Shown: positions 27,416-35,686, counted from the stretch's first letter. The stretch is DNA of 64,000 bases from Lichenibacterium minor (GCF_004137685.1 NZ_QYBB01000021.1:1-64000), one strand, 5' to 3'. Notes: a model not told the origin generated them from the letters alone. Translations and numbers: made by a program.

Positions 27416-28701
27416 CAGCGGTCCCCGGCGTCCGGCGGCGTGCCGAGCCGCGCCAGCACGTCCTCGGTGCCCTCGGCCACGACGGCGGCCAGCGCCGCCG
27501 CGAAGCCCGCCGGATCGGTGCCCAGGATGCCGCGGCATTCGGGCGGCAGGGCGGCGCGCAGCTCTTCCGCGACGGCCTCGATCTCGGTGCGGAACCCGTT
27601 CGACCGCAGCACGTCCTCGTCGATCAGCCGGCGCAGCTCGTGCAGCGGGTCGCCCGGCGCGCCCGGCGCCGGGCCGGGCACCAGGCTCGCCACCTCGATC
27701 TTCTCGATGGAGGTGGCGCCCAGCGCGGCGGCGCGCTCGTCGGCCTCCGCCTTGAGCAGGTCGATCTCGCGCCGCAGCCGCCAGGCCAGCGGCGTCGTGC
27801 CCGTCACCTTCAGGCGCGCCACGAGGTGCTCGGACGGCGCGGCGTCCCGCGCGACGCCCAGCGCGGCGTCGATGGCCCGCGCGACGCCGCCCCAGTCGGC
27901 GACGCCGTCGAGGTCGACCGCCACGCGTTCGAACTGCGCCACGGACGTCCGCCGGTGCTCCACCGTGACGCCGCGGTCGTCGCCCACCGTCACCAGCGCC
28001 ACGGTCTTGGCGCCGGCCTCGTTGATGTCCCGGCCCTGCGGCATGCCGGGCATCACCACGGCGGGGCCGCCCGGCCCGCGCGCCTGGGCGACGTCGCGCC
28101 GGTGGATGTGGCCGAGCGCCCAATAATGGAAGCCCGCCGCCTGAAGCTCCGCCACCGTGCAGGGGGCGTAGCGGTCGTGGCCGTCGTGGCCCCCGAGGCT
28201 CGTGTGCATCAGGCCGATGTTGACCGCGTCGGCGGTGGGGGCGCGGTATTTCGGCAGCAGGCTTTCGGCGGCGTGCGGCTCGCGGAAGCTCAAGCCGTGC
28301 ACCACCACGTCGAAGCCCGCCCCGGCGCCCCCCGCCGCCACCGCCTCGGCGCGGCCGCCGAACACCTTGACGCTGTCCGGGAAGGTCAGCTCGCGGGTGA
28401 TGCGCGACAGGGCGTCGTGGTTGCCGCGGATGACGAAGGTGCGGATGCCGGCCTCGTCGAGGCGGCGGAGCTGCCCGGCGAGGAAGCGCGCCGTCTTCAT
28501 CGAGGTCTGGTCGCCGTCGTAAAGGTCGCCGCCGAGCATCAGGGCGTCGACGCCCTCGTCGAGGCACAGGTCGACGATCGCCACGAGGGCGCGGCGCGTG
28601 GCGTTGCCGATCAGCTCCGCCAGCGCGGGGTCGCGCAGCGCCAGCGATTTCAGCGGGCTGTCGAGGTGGATGTCGGCGGCGTGGACGAAGCGGTAGGCCA
28701 T
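27415..28701 (-). CDS. YhaO/SbcD-like metallophosphoesterase (DNA exonuclease)
   Basis: 428 residues. The calcineurin-like metal ligands are all present: HAADIHLD at 7-14, GGDLYDG at 57-63, RGNHD at 92-96, then a MHTSLGGHDGHD segment and LGHIHRRD. The C-terminal 170 residues form the YhaO-type capping domain. Together with the overlapping YhaN-like ATPase it should form an ATP-dependent, manganese-requiring DNA nuclease of the Mre11-Rad50 type. It starts 65 bases after the PIN-protein stop on the same strand. Confidence 0.9.
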   Translation of the reverse strand: MAYRFVHAADIHLDSPLKSLALRDPALAELIGNATRRALVAIVDLCLDEGVDALMLGGDLYDGDQTSMKTARFLAGQLRRLDEAGIRTFVIRGNHDALSRITRELTFPDSVKVFGGRAEAVAAGGAGAGFDVVVHGLSFREPHAAESLLPKYRAPTADAVNIGLMHTSLGGHDGHDRYAPCTVAELQAAGFHYWALGHIHRRDVAQARGPGGPAVVMPGMPQGRDINEAGAKTVALVTVGDDRGVTVEHRRTSVAQFERVAVDLDGVADWGGVARAIDAALGVARDAAPSEHLVARLKVTGTTPLAWRLRREIDLLKAEADERAAALGATSIEKIEVASLVPGPAPGAPGDPLHELRRLIDEDVLRSNGFRTEIEAVAEELRAALPPECRGILGTDPAGFAAALAAVVAEGTEDVLARLGTPPDAGDR

Positions 28702-28766
28702 GAGGTCGAGCGCGTTCCCGGTCTGTGCCCCCGTCTACCCCGGCGCGGCGCCCAGCGCCACGGTGC

Positions 28767-29279
28767 TCACCCCGTCGGATCGCCGAGGTCGAGGCGCCCC
28801 TGGGCGGGCAGCGGCAGGTCGGCGAGGCCGACGACGTCGAACCCATGGCGGCGGCCGAGCGCCCGCACGGCGGGGTCGTCGCCGTAGATCCGCGCCGCGC
28901 CGTTCACCCGGGCGATGGCGACCACCTGCCGGGCGCGCTCGGAGGCGGCCGATGCGGCTCCCGCGTCGCCGCCGTCCCGCGCCATCGCGGCGGCCTCGAC
29001 GGCGGCCCGGATGTCGAAGGCCTGGACCTGGAAGGCCCGGCGCGCCTCGATGCGGCGCAGCAGGGCGTCGGTGGCGCGGCCGGCCCGCACGAGGAGCGCC
29101 GCCAGCACCGGCGTCGGGATGACGATGCTGCTCCGGTCCTCCTCGAGGCGGGCGACGAGCTCGCCGAGCCGGGCCCGCCACGCCACGACCTCCTCGCCGG
29201 TGGCGGGGTCGCGCGGGGCGGCGGCCTGGGTGGGCCGCAGCAGCAGTTCCAGGACGTCCGCGTCGACCACGACCTTCAC
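28767..29279 (-). CDS. PIN-domain protein
   Basis: 170 residues from a GTG that overlaps the stop of the upstream gene (GTGA). KVVVDADVLELLL gives the first acidic residues of a PIN fold (Asp6, Asp8); IYGDDPAVRALGRRHGFDVV near the C-terminus gives the second acidic cluster (Asp134/135) and the final strand. PIN domains are magnesium-dependent ribonucleases, best known as VapC toxins. Here the overlapping upstream partner (233 residues) is much larger than a VapB antitoxin, so a standard toxin-antitoxin pair is doubtful. Confidence 0.7.
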   Translation of the reverse strand: MKVVVDADVLELLLRPTQAAAPRDPATGEEVVAWRARLGELVARLEEDRSSIVIPTPVLAALLVRAGRATDALLRRIEARRAFQVQAFDIRAAVEAAAMARDGGDAGAASAASERARQVVAIARVNGAARIYGDDPAVRALGRRHGFDVVGLADLPLPAQGRLDLGDPTG

Positions 29280-29977
29280 GCCGCGTCCCCCCCGCGGCGG
29301 GCGGCGGGGCCGTCCCACCGCTCCTGGAGCGCGTGCAGCGCCGCCAAGGCGTCCGGCAGCGGCGCGTCGGCGAGGACGTCGAAGCGCTCCACCCTCAGGC
29401 CGTCCAGCACCCAATGGCCGCCGCTGAGCCGCGTCCAGCGGCCCGGCCCGTGGAGGCGCACGGGCTCGTAGAGGTGGCGGGCCAGCTCCTTGGCGAGCTC
29501 GCGCGACGCGGTGATGTCGGCCAGCACCTCGTCGCCGGCGCGCAGCAGGATGCGCGCTTCCTCGCTTTGGCCGCCGACGCGCACGACCTCGCCGTCGATG
29601 CTGCCGTCCTGCCGGACCTGGACCGCGTCGGCGTCGCCGCGCCCAGGGAACAGCAGCACGGCCTCGCCCGCGGCGTCGAGCAGGGTGGCGGTGAGGCTTC
29701 CCTGCCCCAGCCTGTCGTCGAGCGCGTGGTAGGCCCGCATCGCGTCGGCGGGCCCCGCCCCGCGGGCGACCGCGGCGATGCGGTCGCGCACGGCGGGCAG
29801 CGCGCCGCGCTCGACCCGGATGACCGGCACGGCCGCCCCCGTGCCGGCGAACCGCACCGCGCCCCGCTCGCCGAAGATCACCGCGAGGTCGCGCAGCAGG
29901 TCGGCCAGCCGCGCCATCGGGAGCGGCTCGGCCGCCGCGTCGTCGATCTGGAACCGGAATTCGCCGGCGTCTGACAT
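29276..29977 (-). CDS. Uncharacterised protein paired with the PIN-domain gene
   Basis: 233 residues from the ATG at 29977, with gaggg upstream. No family is recognised with certainty. The N-terminal segment PLPMARLADLLRDLAVIFGE is a helix often seen in proteins encoded next to PIN genes, then comes a mixed alpha/beta region with AMRAYHALDDRLGQGSLTATLLD. The middle is beta-rich and small-residue-rich (VRQDGSIDGEVVRVGG), and the C-terminal third has YEPVRLHGPGRWTRL and HWVLDGLRVERFDVL. No signal peptide or membrane segment. The GTGA overlap implies stoichiometric expression with the PIN protein; it may hold it inactive or direct it. Confidence 0.65.
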   Translation of the reverse strand: MSDAGEFRFQIDDAAAEPLPMARLADLLRDLAVIFGERGAVRFAGTGAAVPVIRVERGALPAVRDRIAAVARGAGPADAMRAYHALDDRLGQGSLTATLLDAAGEAVLLFPGRGDADAVQVRQDGSIDGEVVRVGGQSEEARILLRAGDEVLADITASRELAKELARHLYEPVRLHGPGRWTRLSGGHWVLDGLRVERFDVLADAPLPDALAALHALQERWDGPAARRGGDAA

Positions 29978-30185
29978 GTCACGCGACCCTCGCCCGAGCG
30001 ATCCCGGTGCGGGTGCACCACAGCCGATCGCGCACCCGGGCGCAAGGCGCTGCGCCCGGCCGGCGGCGCCGGCCGGGGCGTTGCCCACACCTCCCCGGCG
30101 CGGGGGAGACTTCGGCCCGTCCCGCTCGTTGTCGGACGCCGGGCGCGCCTCCGTCGCCCGACCCAGAACCTCGAAGAAGCCCACG

Positions 30186-31193
30186 ATGAAAGCCATGCGC
30201 CTGCGGTCCCCCGGCGGCCTCGACAACCTCCAGCCCTTCGACCTGGAGGCCGCCCGCGACCCCGGCCCCGGCGAGATCCGCGTGCGCCTGCACGCGTCCT
30301 CGTTGAACTACCACGATTACGGCGTGGCGAGCCGCCCCGGCTGGAAGGCCGACGGCCGCATCCCGATGTCGGACGGCGCCGGCACCGTCGAGGCCGTGGG
30401 CGCCGGCGTGGCCGGGTTCGCGGCCGGCGACAGCGTCGTGTCCTGCTTCTTCCCGACCTGGGAGGACGGCCCCGCCACGCTCAGCGACTTCGCCACCGTG
30501 CCGGGCGACGGCGTCGACGGCTACGCCCGCGAAGCCTTCACCGGGCCGGCCTCCTGTTTCACGCTCGCCCCCAAGGGCTACAGCCACGCCGAAGCCGCGA
30601 CCCTGACCACCGCGGGGCTGACGGCGTGGCGGGCGCTGGTGGTCGACGGCGGGATCAAGGCCGGCGACAGCGTGCTGGTGCTGGGGACGGGCGGCGTGTC
30701 GATCTTCGCCCTGCAGTTCGCCAAGGCCATGGGGGCGACGGTGATCGCCACATCGTCGTCGGACGAGAAGCTGGATCGCGCGCGGGCCCTCGGCGCCGAC
30801 GCCACGGTGAACTACAAGACCCACCCGGAATGGGGCGCGCGGGTGCGCGACGCGACGGGCGGGCGCGGCGTCGACCACGTCATCGAGGTGGGCGGGCCCG
30901 GCACGCTCCCGCAATCCATCGCGGCCGTGCGGGTGGGCGGCCACATCGCCCTCATCGGCGTGCTGACGGGGCGGGGCGGCGAAGTCCCGACCGGCGCCTT
31001 CATGCTGAAGCAGGCGCGGCTGCAGGGCCTCATCGTCGGCAGCCGGCGCGAGCAGCGCGACATGGTGCGCGGCATCGACGCCATGGGGGTGAAGCCGGTC
31101 ATCGACCGCACCTACCCGCTGGACGGCCTCGCCGACGCCTTCCGCCACCAGGAAAGCGGCGCGCATTTCGGCAAGATCTGCCTGGAGTTCTGA
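30186..31193 (+). CDS. Medium-chain dehydrogenase/reductase, quinone-oxidoreductase-like alcohol dehydrogenase
   Basis: 335 residues. LHASSLNYHDYGV and MSDGAGTVEAVGAGV are the GroES-like N-domain; VLVLGTGGVSIFALQFAKAMGA is the Rossmann loop, and SSDEKLDRARALGAD follows. The structural four-cysteine zinc loop of classical alcohol dehydrogenases is missing, so it belongs to the zinc-poor NAD(P)H branch. It would oxidise alcohols or reduce enones/quinones; substrate unknown. Transcribed divergently from the PIN/YhaO/YhaN run with about 210 bases between. Confidence 0.88.
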   Translation: MKAMRLRSPGGLDNLQPFDLEAARDPGPGEIRVRLHASSLNYHDYGVASRPGWKADGRIPMSDGAGTVEAVGAGVAGFAAGDSVVSCFFPTWEDGPATLSDFATVPGDGVDGYAREAFTGPASCFTLAPKGYSHAEAATLTTAGLTAWRALVVDGGIKAGDSVLVLGTGGVSIFALQFAKAMGATVIATSSSDEKLDRARALGADATVNYKTHPEWGARVRDATGGRGVDHVIEVGGPGTLPQSIAAVRVGGHIALIGVLTGRGGEVPTGAFMLKQARLQGLIVGSRREQRDMVRGIDAMGVKPVIDRTYPLDGLADAFRHQESGAHFGKICLEF

Positions 31194-31529
31194 TCCCCGG
31201 CCCGGCGGCCCGACCGGACCCTCCCCCATCCTGCGCCCGCGCGGGACGCCCCCGAATCGGGGCGTCCGCACCCCCGTCGTCCTGAGGCTGCGGAGTCGCG
31301 GCCGAGCATGGCGCGGTCGGCGGCATCGGATGCCGGACCGTGCGATGCTCGGACGCCCGGCTTCGATCGTCGGAGCATCGTCGCAGGCCTTTCGACCGGC
31401 GACGTCCACGTCTGTCGGTTCAGCCGATGGGGCGTCGCGATCGAGGCTCGGCCCTTCCGGGACGCGATCCCGGCGGGGGCGCCGTGTCGGCGGCCCGTGG
31501 CGTGGGACGGACGGAGCGCCCTGCGGCGC
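31194..31529. other. Gene-free region with palindromes after the alcohol dehydrogenase
   Basis: About 335 bases with no credible gene. Two structures stand out: an exact palindrome cggcatc-g-gatgccg at 31321-31335, and a hairpin with 13-base arms (one mismatch) at 31343-31355 and 31368-31380, loop of 12. Neither has a T-run, so they are not classic terminators; they may stop the dehydrogenase transcript in a factor-assisted way or be remnants of a repeat element. Confidence 0.5.
31343..31380. repeat. Imperfect 13-base inverted repeat (hairpin)
   Basis: Arms cgatgctcggacg and cgtcggagcatcg pair at 12 of 13 positions around a 12-base loop. It lies immediately after a 15-base perfect palindrome at 31321-31335. 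Confidence 0.6.
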
Positions 31530-31739
31530 TCAGCTCTGCCTGGCCCGATACTGCTGTTCCAGGCGGCGGGCGATCTCGCGGGCGACGCTGCACCAATGGC
31601 CATGGCCGTCCATCTCGTGCGACGCGGTGGCGCCGAGGCGGGCCAAGCCGTAGGCGCCGCGGCCGTGCGCTTCGATCAGGCGATCTGCGTCTCGCATCAC
31701 AGCCGGCCAGAGCAGGCGTCGCCACAGCCTGTCGAGCAT
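31530..31739 (-). CDS. Small uncharacterised protein, 69 residues
   Basis: Chosen start ATG 31739 has aggtgg eight bases upstream; a longer frame to 31811 has no ribosome site. The sequence reads LDRLWRRLLWPAVMRDADRLI then GAYGLARLGA and GHGHWCSVAREIARRLEQQY. The pattern of an ADRLIEAHGRGAY helix and a HW-x2-V-x-REI-ARR helix resembles short proteins common in Methylobacteriaceae-like genomes, with no known function. Codon use matches neighbours. Confidence 0.55.
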   Translation of the reverse strand: MLDRLWRRLLWPAVMRDADRLIEAHGRGAYGLARLGATASHEMDGHGHWCSVAREIARRLEQQYRARQS

Positions 31740-31840
31740 GGAAGTCCACCTGGGTTGCGGTCTTGTCGAGATAGGCGGTGCCGCCCGGCGACGCCACGGG
31801 CGGAACCGCACTGTGGCACCATGTCGTCCCCTATCCTATG

Positions 31841-32584
31841 TTAAAGAGGAACCGCGGGCGCCAGGGCCGCCGCGACCTCGGCGCCCGAAAGGGGCCGCCA
31901 TTGCCCGGCACCGAGGTCGCCGGGCAGGTCGAGCGCGCCGATGCGGTCGCGGTGCAGATCGACCACGCGGTTGCCGAGGGCCGCGAACATGCGCCGCACC
32001 TGATGGTAGCGCCCTTCCGCCACCGTCACCACCGCGAGGGTGGGGGTTTCGAGGACGAGGTGGGCCGGCAGCAGCGGCCTGTCCTCGCCCCGCAGCACCA
32101 GCGTGCCCGTCGCCAGCACCGCGGCGGCATCCGGCCGAAGCGGCTCGGCCAGGGTGGCGCGGTAGCGCTTCGTCGTCTCGCTCCGGGGCGAGATGATCCG
32201 GTGCAGCAGGGCGCCGTCGTCGGTGAACAGCAGGAGCCCGGACGTGTCCTTGTCGAGCCGGCCGGCGCTCGACAGCGGCGGGTCGCGCCGACGCCAGCGC
32301 TCCGGCAGCAGGTCGTAGACGAGGGGGCCGGCGTCCCCGTGCGAGCAGGTGACGCCGAGCGGCTTGTTCATCGCCAGCACGAGGCCGGGCAGCGGGTCGA
32401 GGGCGGCCCCGTCGACCGTGAGCCGCGCCGCCAAGCCCGGTTCCAGCGCGACCTTGAGGTCGGCGGAGGCCACGCGGGCGCCGTCGAGCAGGACGCGGCC
32501 CGAGCGGCACAGCACCATGATGTCGCGCCGCGACCCGTAGCCCAGGTTGCCGAGCAGCCGGTCCAGGCGGATGGGCGCCGTCAC
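31841..32584 (-). CDS. rsuA: 16S rRNA pseudouridine synthase, RsuA family
   Basis: 247 residues from a GTG that overlaps the rsmC-like stop (GTGA). An S4-type RNA-binding domain comes first (IRLDRLLGNLGYGSRRDI...GRVLLDG), then the catalytic domain with LAMNKPLGVTCS, the active-site Asp in SAGRLDKDTSGLLLFTDDG, TKRYRATL and EGRYHQVRRMFAALGN. RsuA converts U516 of 16S rRNA to pseudouridine during 30S assembly. Coupling to the next 16S rRNA modifier suits a ribosome-maturation unit. Confidence 0.88.
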   Translation of the reverse strand: MTAPIRLDRLLGNLGYGSRRDIMVLCRSGRVLLDGARVASADLKVALEPGLAARLTVDGAALDPLPGLVLAMNKPLGVTCSHGDAGPLVYDLLPERWRRRDPPLSSAGRLDKDTSGLLLFTDDGALLHRIISPRSETTKRYRATLAEPLRPDAAAVLATGTLVLRGEDRPLLPAHLVLETPTLAVVTVAEGRYHQVRRMFAALGNRVVDLHRDRIGALDLPGDLGAGQWRPLSGAEVAAALAPAVPL

Positions 32585-33528
32585 GTCCGGGCTTCGAAGA
32601 CCTTGAAGCCGCGCGCCTCCGCCCGCACCTCGACGCGGCCGAACAGCGGCTTCAGGACCCCTTCGTAGGGCAGGTGCCGGTTGGCGGTGAGCCACAGGGC
32701 GCCGCCGCGCCGGAGCGCCTTGGCGGCCGTCGCCACGAAGCCCTGGCCCAGGCCCTGGTCCTCGATCCCGCCCTGGTGGAACGGCGGGTTCATGACCACG
32801 AAGTCGAGGTTGGCGAGCCCCTGCGGGCCGGTGCGCAGGTCGGCCCAGCGCACGGTGGCGCGCGCGTCGCCGACGTTGCGCGTCGCGGCCTCGACGGCGC
32901 GGCGGTCGATGTCGATCAGGGTCAGGCCCTTCACCTTGGGCGAAGCCAGCGCGGCGTGGCTCAGCACGCCGATGCCGCAGCCGAAATCCGCGCCGCGCCC
33001 GGACAAGGCCGGCAGGGTCTCGATCAGCAGGGCGGAGCCGGGGTCCAGGCGGTCCCAGGAGAAGATGCCGGGTTGCGACCACAGGCCCAGCGCTTCGACG
33101 AGGCGCGGCGCCCCGGCGGCGACCGCCGCGTCGAGCCCCACGGGGGCCTCGGGCCGAAGGCCGGAACAGATGCGGTGATGGCGCTTGCCGGTCTCCTCGA
33201 ACCGGCAGCCGAAGGCGTCGAGCTCGTCGCCGAGCCTGGAACCGCCCTTGTCCTTCGACGCCAGGATGGTGAAGGGCGCGCCGGGGGCCAGCGCCCGCAG
33301 GCCGAGCGCCACCGCGTGCCGGCGCTCGACGGTGCCGGGCGGCGCCACCATGACCAGCCCGCCCAGCGACCCCTCGGCCAGCCCGTCCAGCGCTTCCGCG
33401 CCGGGAACGAGCGGCGACAGCTGCTCCGCCCCCGCGACGTCGATCCTCAACCCCTCGATCGGGCTGCCGTACAACCCCCGTCTCGTCGCCTCGCCCACGC
33501 CGTCTCCCCGTCCGTTCGCTCCGAACAT
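32581..33528 (-). CDS. rsmC: RsmC-like 16S rRNA guanine methyltransferase
   Basis: 315 residues. Two tandem methyltransferase-like domains: a degenerate N-terminal one and a C-terminal active one with ADFGCGIGVLS (SAM motif I), LTLIDIDRRAVEAATRN (motif II) and the catalytic VVMNPPFHQGG, which flips the guanine base. RsmC methylates N2 of G1207 in 16S rRNA. The PFH motif supports RsmC/RlmG over other MTS-domain enzymes. Its stop overlaps the rsuA-like start. Confidence 0.85.
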   Translation of the reverse strand: MFGANGRGDGVGEATRRGLYGSPIEGLRIDVAGAEQLSPLVPGAEALDGLAEGSLGGLVMVAPPGTVERRHAVALGLRALAPGAPFTILASKDKGGSRLGDELDAFGCRFEETGKRHHRICSGLRPEAPVGLDAAVAAGAPRLVEALGLWSQPGIFSWDRLDPGSALLIETLPALSGRGADFGCGIGVLSHAALASPKVKGLTLIDIDRRAVEAATRNVGDARATVRWADLRTGPQGLANLDFVVMNPPFHQGGIEDQGLGQGFVATAAKALRRGGALWLTANRHLPYEGVLKPLFGRVEVRAEARGFKVFEART

Positions 33529-33580
33529 AGGGAACCCGGAGGACGAATGCCACGGCGACGCGGTTCGCGGCGCTCGGCCG

Positions 33581-33802
33581 TCACGCGCAGCGGCCGACCG
33601 CCACCGCGAAGGCGCAAACGACGGAACCGCGCTCGTCCACGAGCCAGGCGTAATCGGCCCCTTCGACGAAATCCTCGAGCGGGTAGCGGCGGGCCTGCTC
33701 GTCGGCGTCGTGATCGTCGCAGGCGGCGAGCTCGACGGCCGAGGGCGTTTCCACCGATCCGTCCGGGTGGTGGCGCGTGCTCATGAGCCGATAAGCCGGC
33801 AT
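33581..33802 (-). CDS. Small uncharacterised protein, 73 residues
   Basis: Acidic, soluble, with a mixed beta/helix plan: MPAYRLMSTRHHPDGS, a helical AACDDHDADEQARRYPLEDF segment, and a final strand pair ADYAWLVDERGSVVCAFAV. No signal peptide or membrane segment. I do not recognise the family. It lies between the rsmC and glutamine amidotransferase genes on the same strand with gaps of about 50-70 bases. Confidence 0.55.
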   Translation of the reverse strand: MPAYRLMSTRHHPDGSVETPSAVELAACDDHDADEQARRYPLEDFVEGADYAWLVDERGSVVCAFAVAVGRCA

Positions 33803-33869
33803 GATCCCCTCCCGATGTCCGTCTCGGATCTACAATGCGGGACGGGGGCGGAGGTCGACGGCGGCCCGA

Positions 33870-34700
33870 TCACATCGGCGTGACGAGGGCCTCTCCGGCC
33901 GCGCGGCGGTCGCGGAGCGCGCCGGCTTCGGCGGCCCGCTGCGGCGGCAGGGCGCCGGCCGCCCAGGCTTCGAGGAAGGCGCCGGCCCAGCGCGCCACCG
34001 GCGCGTCGTGCAGGAACCAATCGGGCCGGTGCTGGTGGACCGGCCGGGCGTTCTTGGCGCAGGCCGTCTCGTGGCCGAGCACGATCCACCGGCTCATCAT
34101 CGCGTAGGTGACTTCCGGGTGGAACTGGAGGCCGACGGCGTTGCGGCCGTGGCGGAAGGCCTGGCACTCGAAATCGGTGCCGTTGGCCAGGGCTTCAGCG
34201 CCCGGCGGCAGGCGGAAGCCCTCGCGATGCCAATGGTACACCCAGCGCGGGAAGGGCTCGCCCGCCAGAGCGTCGCCCGCCGCCGTGGGCGAGATGGGGT
34301 AGTAGCCGACCTCGACGTGGCCGTCCGCGTGCGGGCCGACGCTTTGGCCGAGCTGGCGCGCGATCATCTGGGCGCCGAGGCAGAGGCCGAGCAGCGGCGC
34401 CCCTTCGCGCAGCGGCACGGCGGTCCAGTCGATCTCGGCCTTGATCCAGGGGTCGGGATCGTTGGCGCTCATCGGTCCGCCGAAGATCACCGCGCCGGCG
34501 TGGTGCGCCATCGTGCCGGGGAGAGGGTCGCCGAAGCGGGGGCGGCGGATGTCGAGCCCGTAGCCCATGGCCCGCAGGAGGCGCCCGACGCGGCCGGGCG
34601 TCGATTGTTCCTGGTGCAGCACGACCAGGATCGGGCGCGGCCGCCCCGCGGCCGGCGCGGCGCGGCAGGACGGCAGCTGCGACGGCACCCCTTCACCCAT
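33870..34700 (-). CDS. Class I glutamine amidotransferase (GuaA-like domain protein)
   Basis: 276 residues from ATG 34700 with ggggaggat upstream. The class I triad is visible: Cys in LLGLCLGAQMIARQLG, His in LQFHPEVT and Glu two residues on. The early VIFGGPMSANDPDPWI is the oxyanion-loop region. The WVYHWHREGFRLPPGAEAL segment places it among stand-alone GMP-synthase-like amidotransferases that often degrade gamma-glutamyl compounds (PuuD, GATase1 proteins). No synthetase domain is attached, so the acceptor is unknown. Confidence 0.82.
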   Translation of the reverse strand: MGEGVPSQLPSCRAAPAAGRPRPILVVLHQEQSTPGRVGRLLRAMGYGLDIRRPRFGDPLPGTMAHHAGAVIFGGPMSANDPDPWIKAEIDWTAVPLREGAPLLGLCLGAQMIARQLGQSVGPHADGHVEVGYYPISPTAAGDALAGEPFPRWVYHWHREGFRLPPGAEALANGTDFECQAFRHGRNAVGLQFHPEVTYAMMSRWIVLGHETACAKNARPVHQHRPDWFLHDAPVARWAGAFLEAWAAGALPPQRAAEAGALRDRRAAGEALVTPM

Positions 34701-34870
34701 CCCCCACGATCCTCCCCGCCAGTCGGGCTTCCGCAGCAAGTCCGGTGCCACGGCGCGGCGTTGCCGGTGTTCCGGCATCGCCCTATGATGAACCCGGCGA
34801 CGCTCTGCGATGGAATCCCGGCGCCACCGTGACGGCGCCGCCGCGGCGGATCGACGAGGGGAAACACGCG

Positions 34871-35134
34871 ATGACACCTGTGCAGGTCCGGATGGCGCGC
34901 GCCGCCCTCGACATGACGGCCGAGGAGCTGTCCAAGGAGGCGGGGCTGTCGCCCGAGGACGTGGCGCAGCTGGAGCGCGGCGGGCAGGAAGGCATCGCAT
35001 CGGCGCGCCTTCGCACGACCTTCGAGGGGGCCGGGATCGCCTTCCTGGACGCCGACGGCGTGCGCTACGACCCGCGCCTGACGATGGCCAAGACCGTGCC
35101 GCTCGAAGAGATGAACTCCTACAATGACGAGTGA
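34871..35134 (+). CDS. Small XRE-type helix-turn-helix protein
   Basis: 87 residues from ATG 34871 with gagggg upstream. MTPVQVRMARAALDMTAEEL, SKEAGLSPEDVAQLERGG is a Cro/CI helix-turn-helix. The C-terminal half (LRTTFEGAGIAFLDADGVRY) matches the usual tail of small alphaproteobacterial XRE proteins. Its last 11 bases overlap the start of the exported protein gene, so the two are co-expressed. Probably a local regulator. Confidence 0.8.
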   Translation: MTPVQVRMARAALDMTAEELSKEAGLSPEDVAQLERGGQEGIASARLRTTFEGAGIAFLDADGVRYDPRLTMAKTVPLEEMNSYNDE

Positions 35135-35624
35135 CGCGACACGCTCCGCGGTTCTCGGCCTGCTGCTGGCGGGGGTCGCGATCGCCCCGGCCCGCGCCGC
35201 AGAACCGTCGTACCCGTTCGAGGGCACATGGGTGCGGGCGAACCGCGTCTGCGCCGCCAATGCGCCCCGCGTGCGCACCTACACGGCCCACGAGGTGACC
35301 TTCCCGACCGGCCACTGCACCTTCCGCAAGGTGGCGACGGGCGGCGGGCAGTTCGAGATCTTCGAGGAGTGCCGCAAGGCCGAGCGCCCGGGCAACTACA
35401 CGGAAACGATCCGGATGCTGGGGCCGGACCTGATGCAGATGCGGCGCCAGGCGGCCCGCCTCAAGATCGCCCGCCCGCTGCGCTACGCCCGCTGCATGGT
35501 CGCGGCCCCCACCCCGGCCGGCGGCCCGCCGAAGGCCGCCGCCCCGGCCCCGCACCACGCCGCCGAAGCGCCTCCGCACGTCGCGGACGACCACCCCGCG
35601 AAGCCGCCCGAACCCCGTCCGTGA
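35124..35624 (+). CDS. Exported uncharacterised protein with Pro/Ala-rich tail
   Basis: 166 residues. Signal peptide about 1-25 (AVLGLLLAGVAIAPARA). The mature N-terminal half has four cysteines and aromatic strands (FEGTWVRANRVCAAN, FPTGHCTFRKV, FEIFEECRKAE, ARCMVAA), suggesting a small disulfide-bonded beta domain in the periplasm. The C-terminal 35 residues are Pro/Ala/His-rich and disordered. Unknown function. It overlaps the HTH gene upstream. Confidence 0.65.
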   Translation: MTSDATRSAVLGLLLAGVAIAPARAAEPSYPFEGTWVRANRVCAANAPRVRTYTAHEVTFPTGHCTFRKVATGGGQFEIFEECRKAERPGNYTETIRMLGPDLMQMRRQAARLKIARPLRYARCMVAAPTPAGGPPKAAAPAPHHAAEAPPHVADDHPAKPPEPRP

Positions 35625-35657
35625 GCCCGCGATTCGGCGATTGACGCCTCGGAAGAC

Positions 35658-35672
35658 GTTCTCTATCTGTTC
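35658..35672 (+). promoter_or_regulatory. LexA (SOS) box, alphaproteobacterial type
   Basis: GTTC-TCTATCT-GTTC, an exact match to the direct-repeat consensus GTTC-N7-GTTC used by LexA in Rhizobiales, Rhodobacter and Caulobacter. It ends 59 bases before the start of the radical SAM gene, a typical position to block a promoter. The match was seen by eye; the predicted consequence is induction after DNA damage. Confidence 0.75.
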
Positions 35673-35686
35673 CGACACGGCCGGGG

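Noticed and set aside
25649..28126. A plus-strand open frame of 825 codons
   Set aside because: Antisense to the YhaN/YhaO-like genes; low-complexity Arg/Gly/Ala translation without motifs.
28767..29977. Standard VapBC toxin-antitoxin pair
   Set aside because: The upstream partner is far too large and lacks a visible DNA-binding motif, so this label would be misleading.
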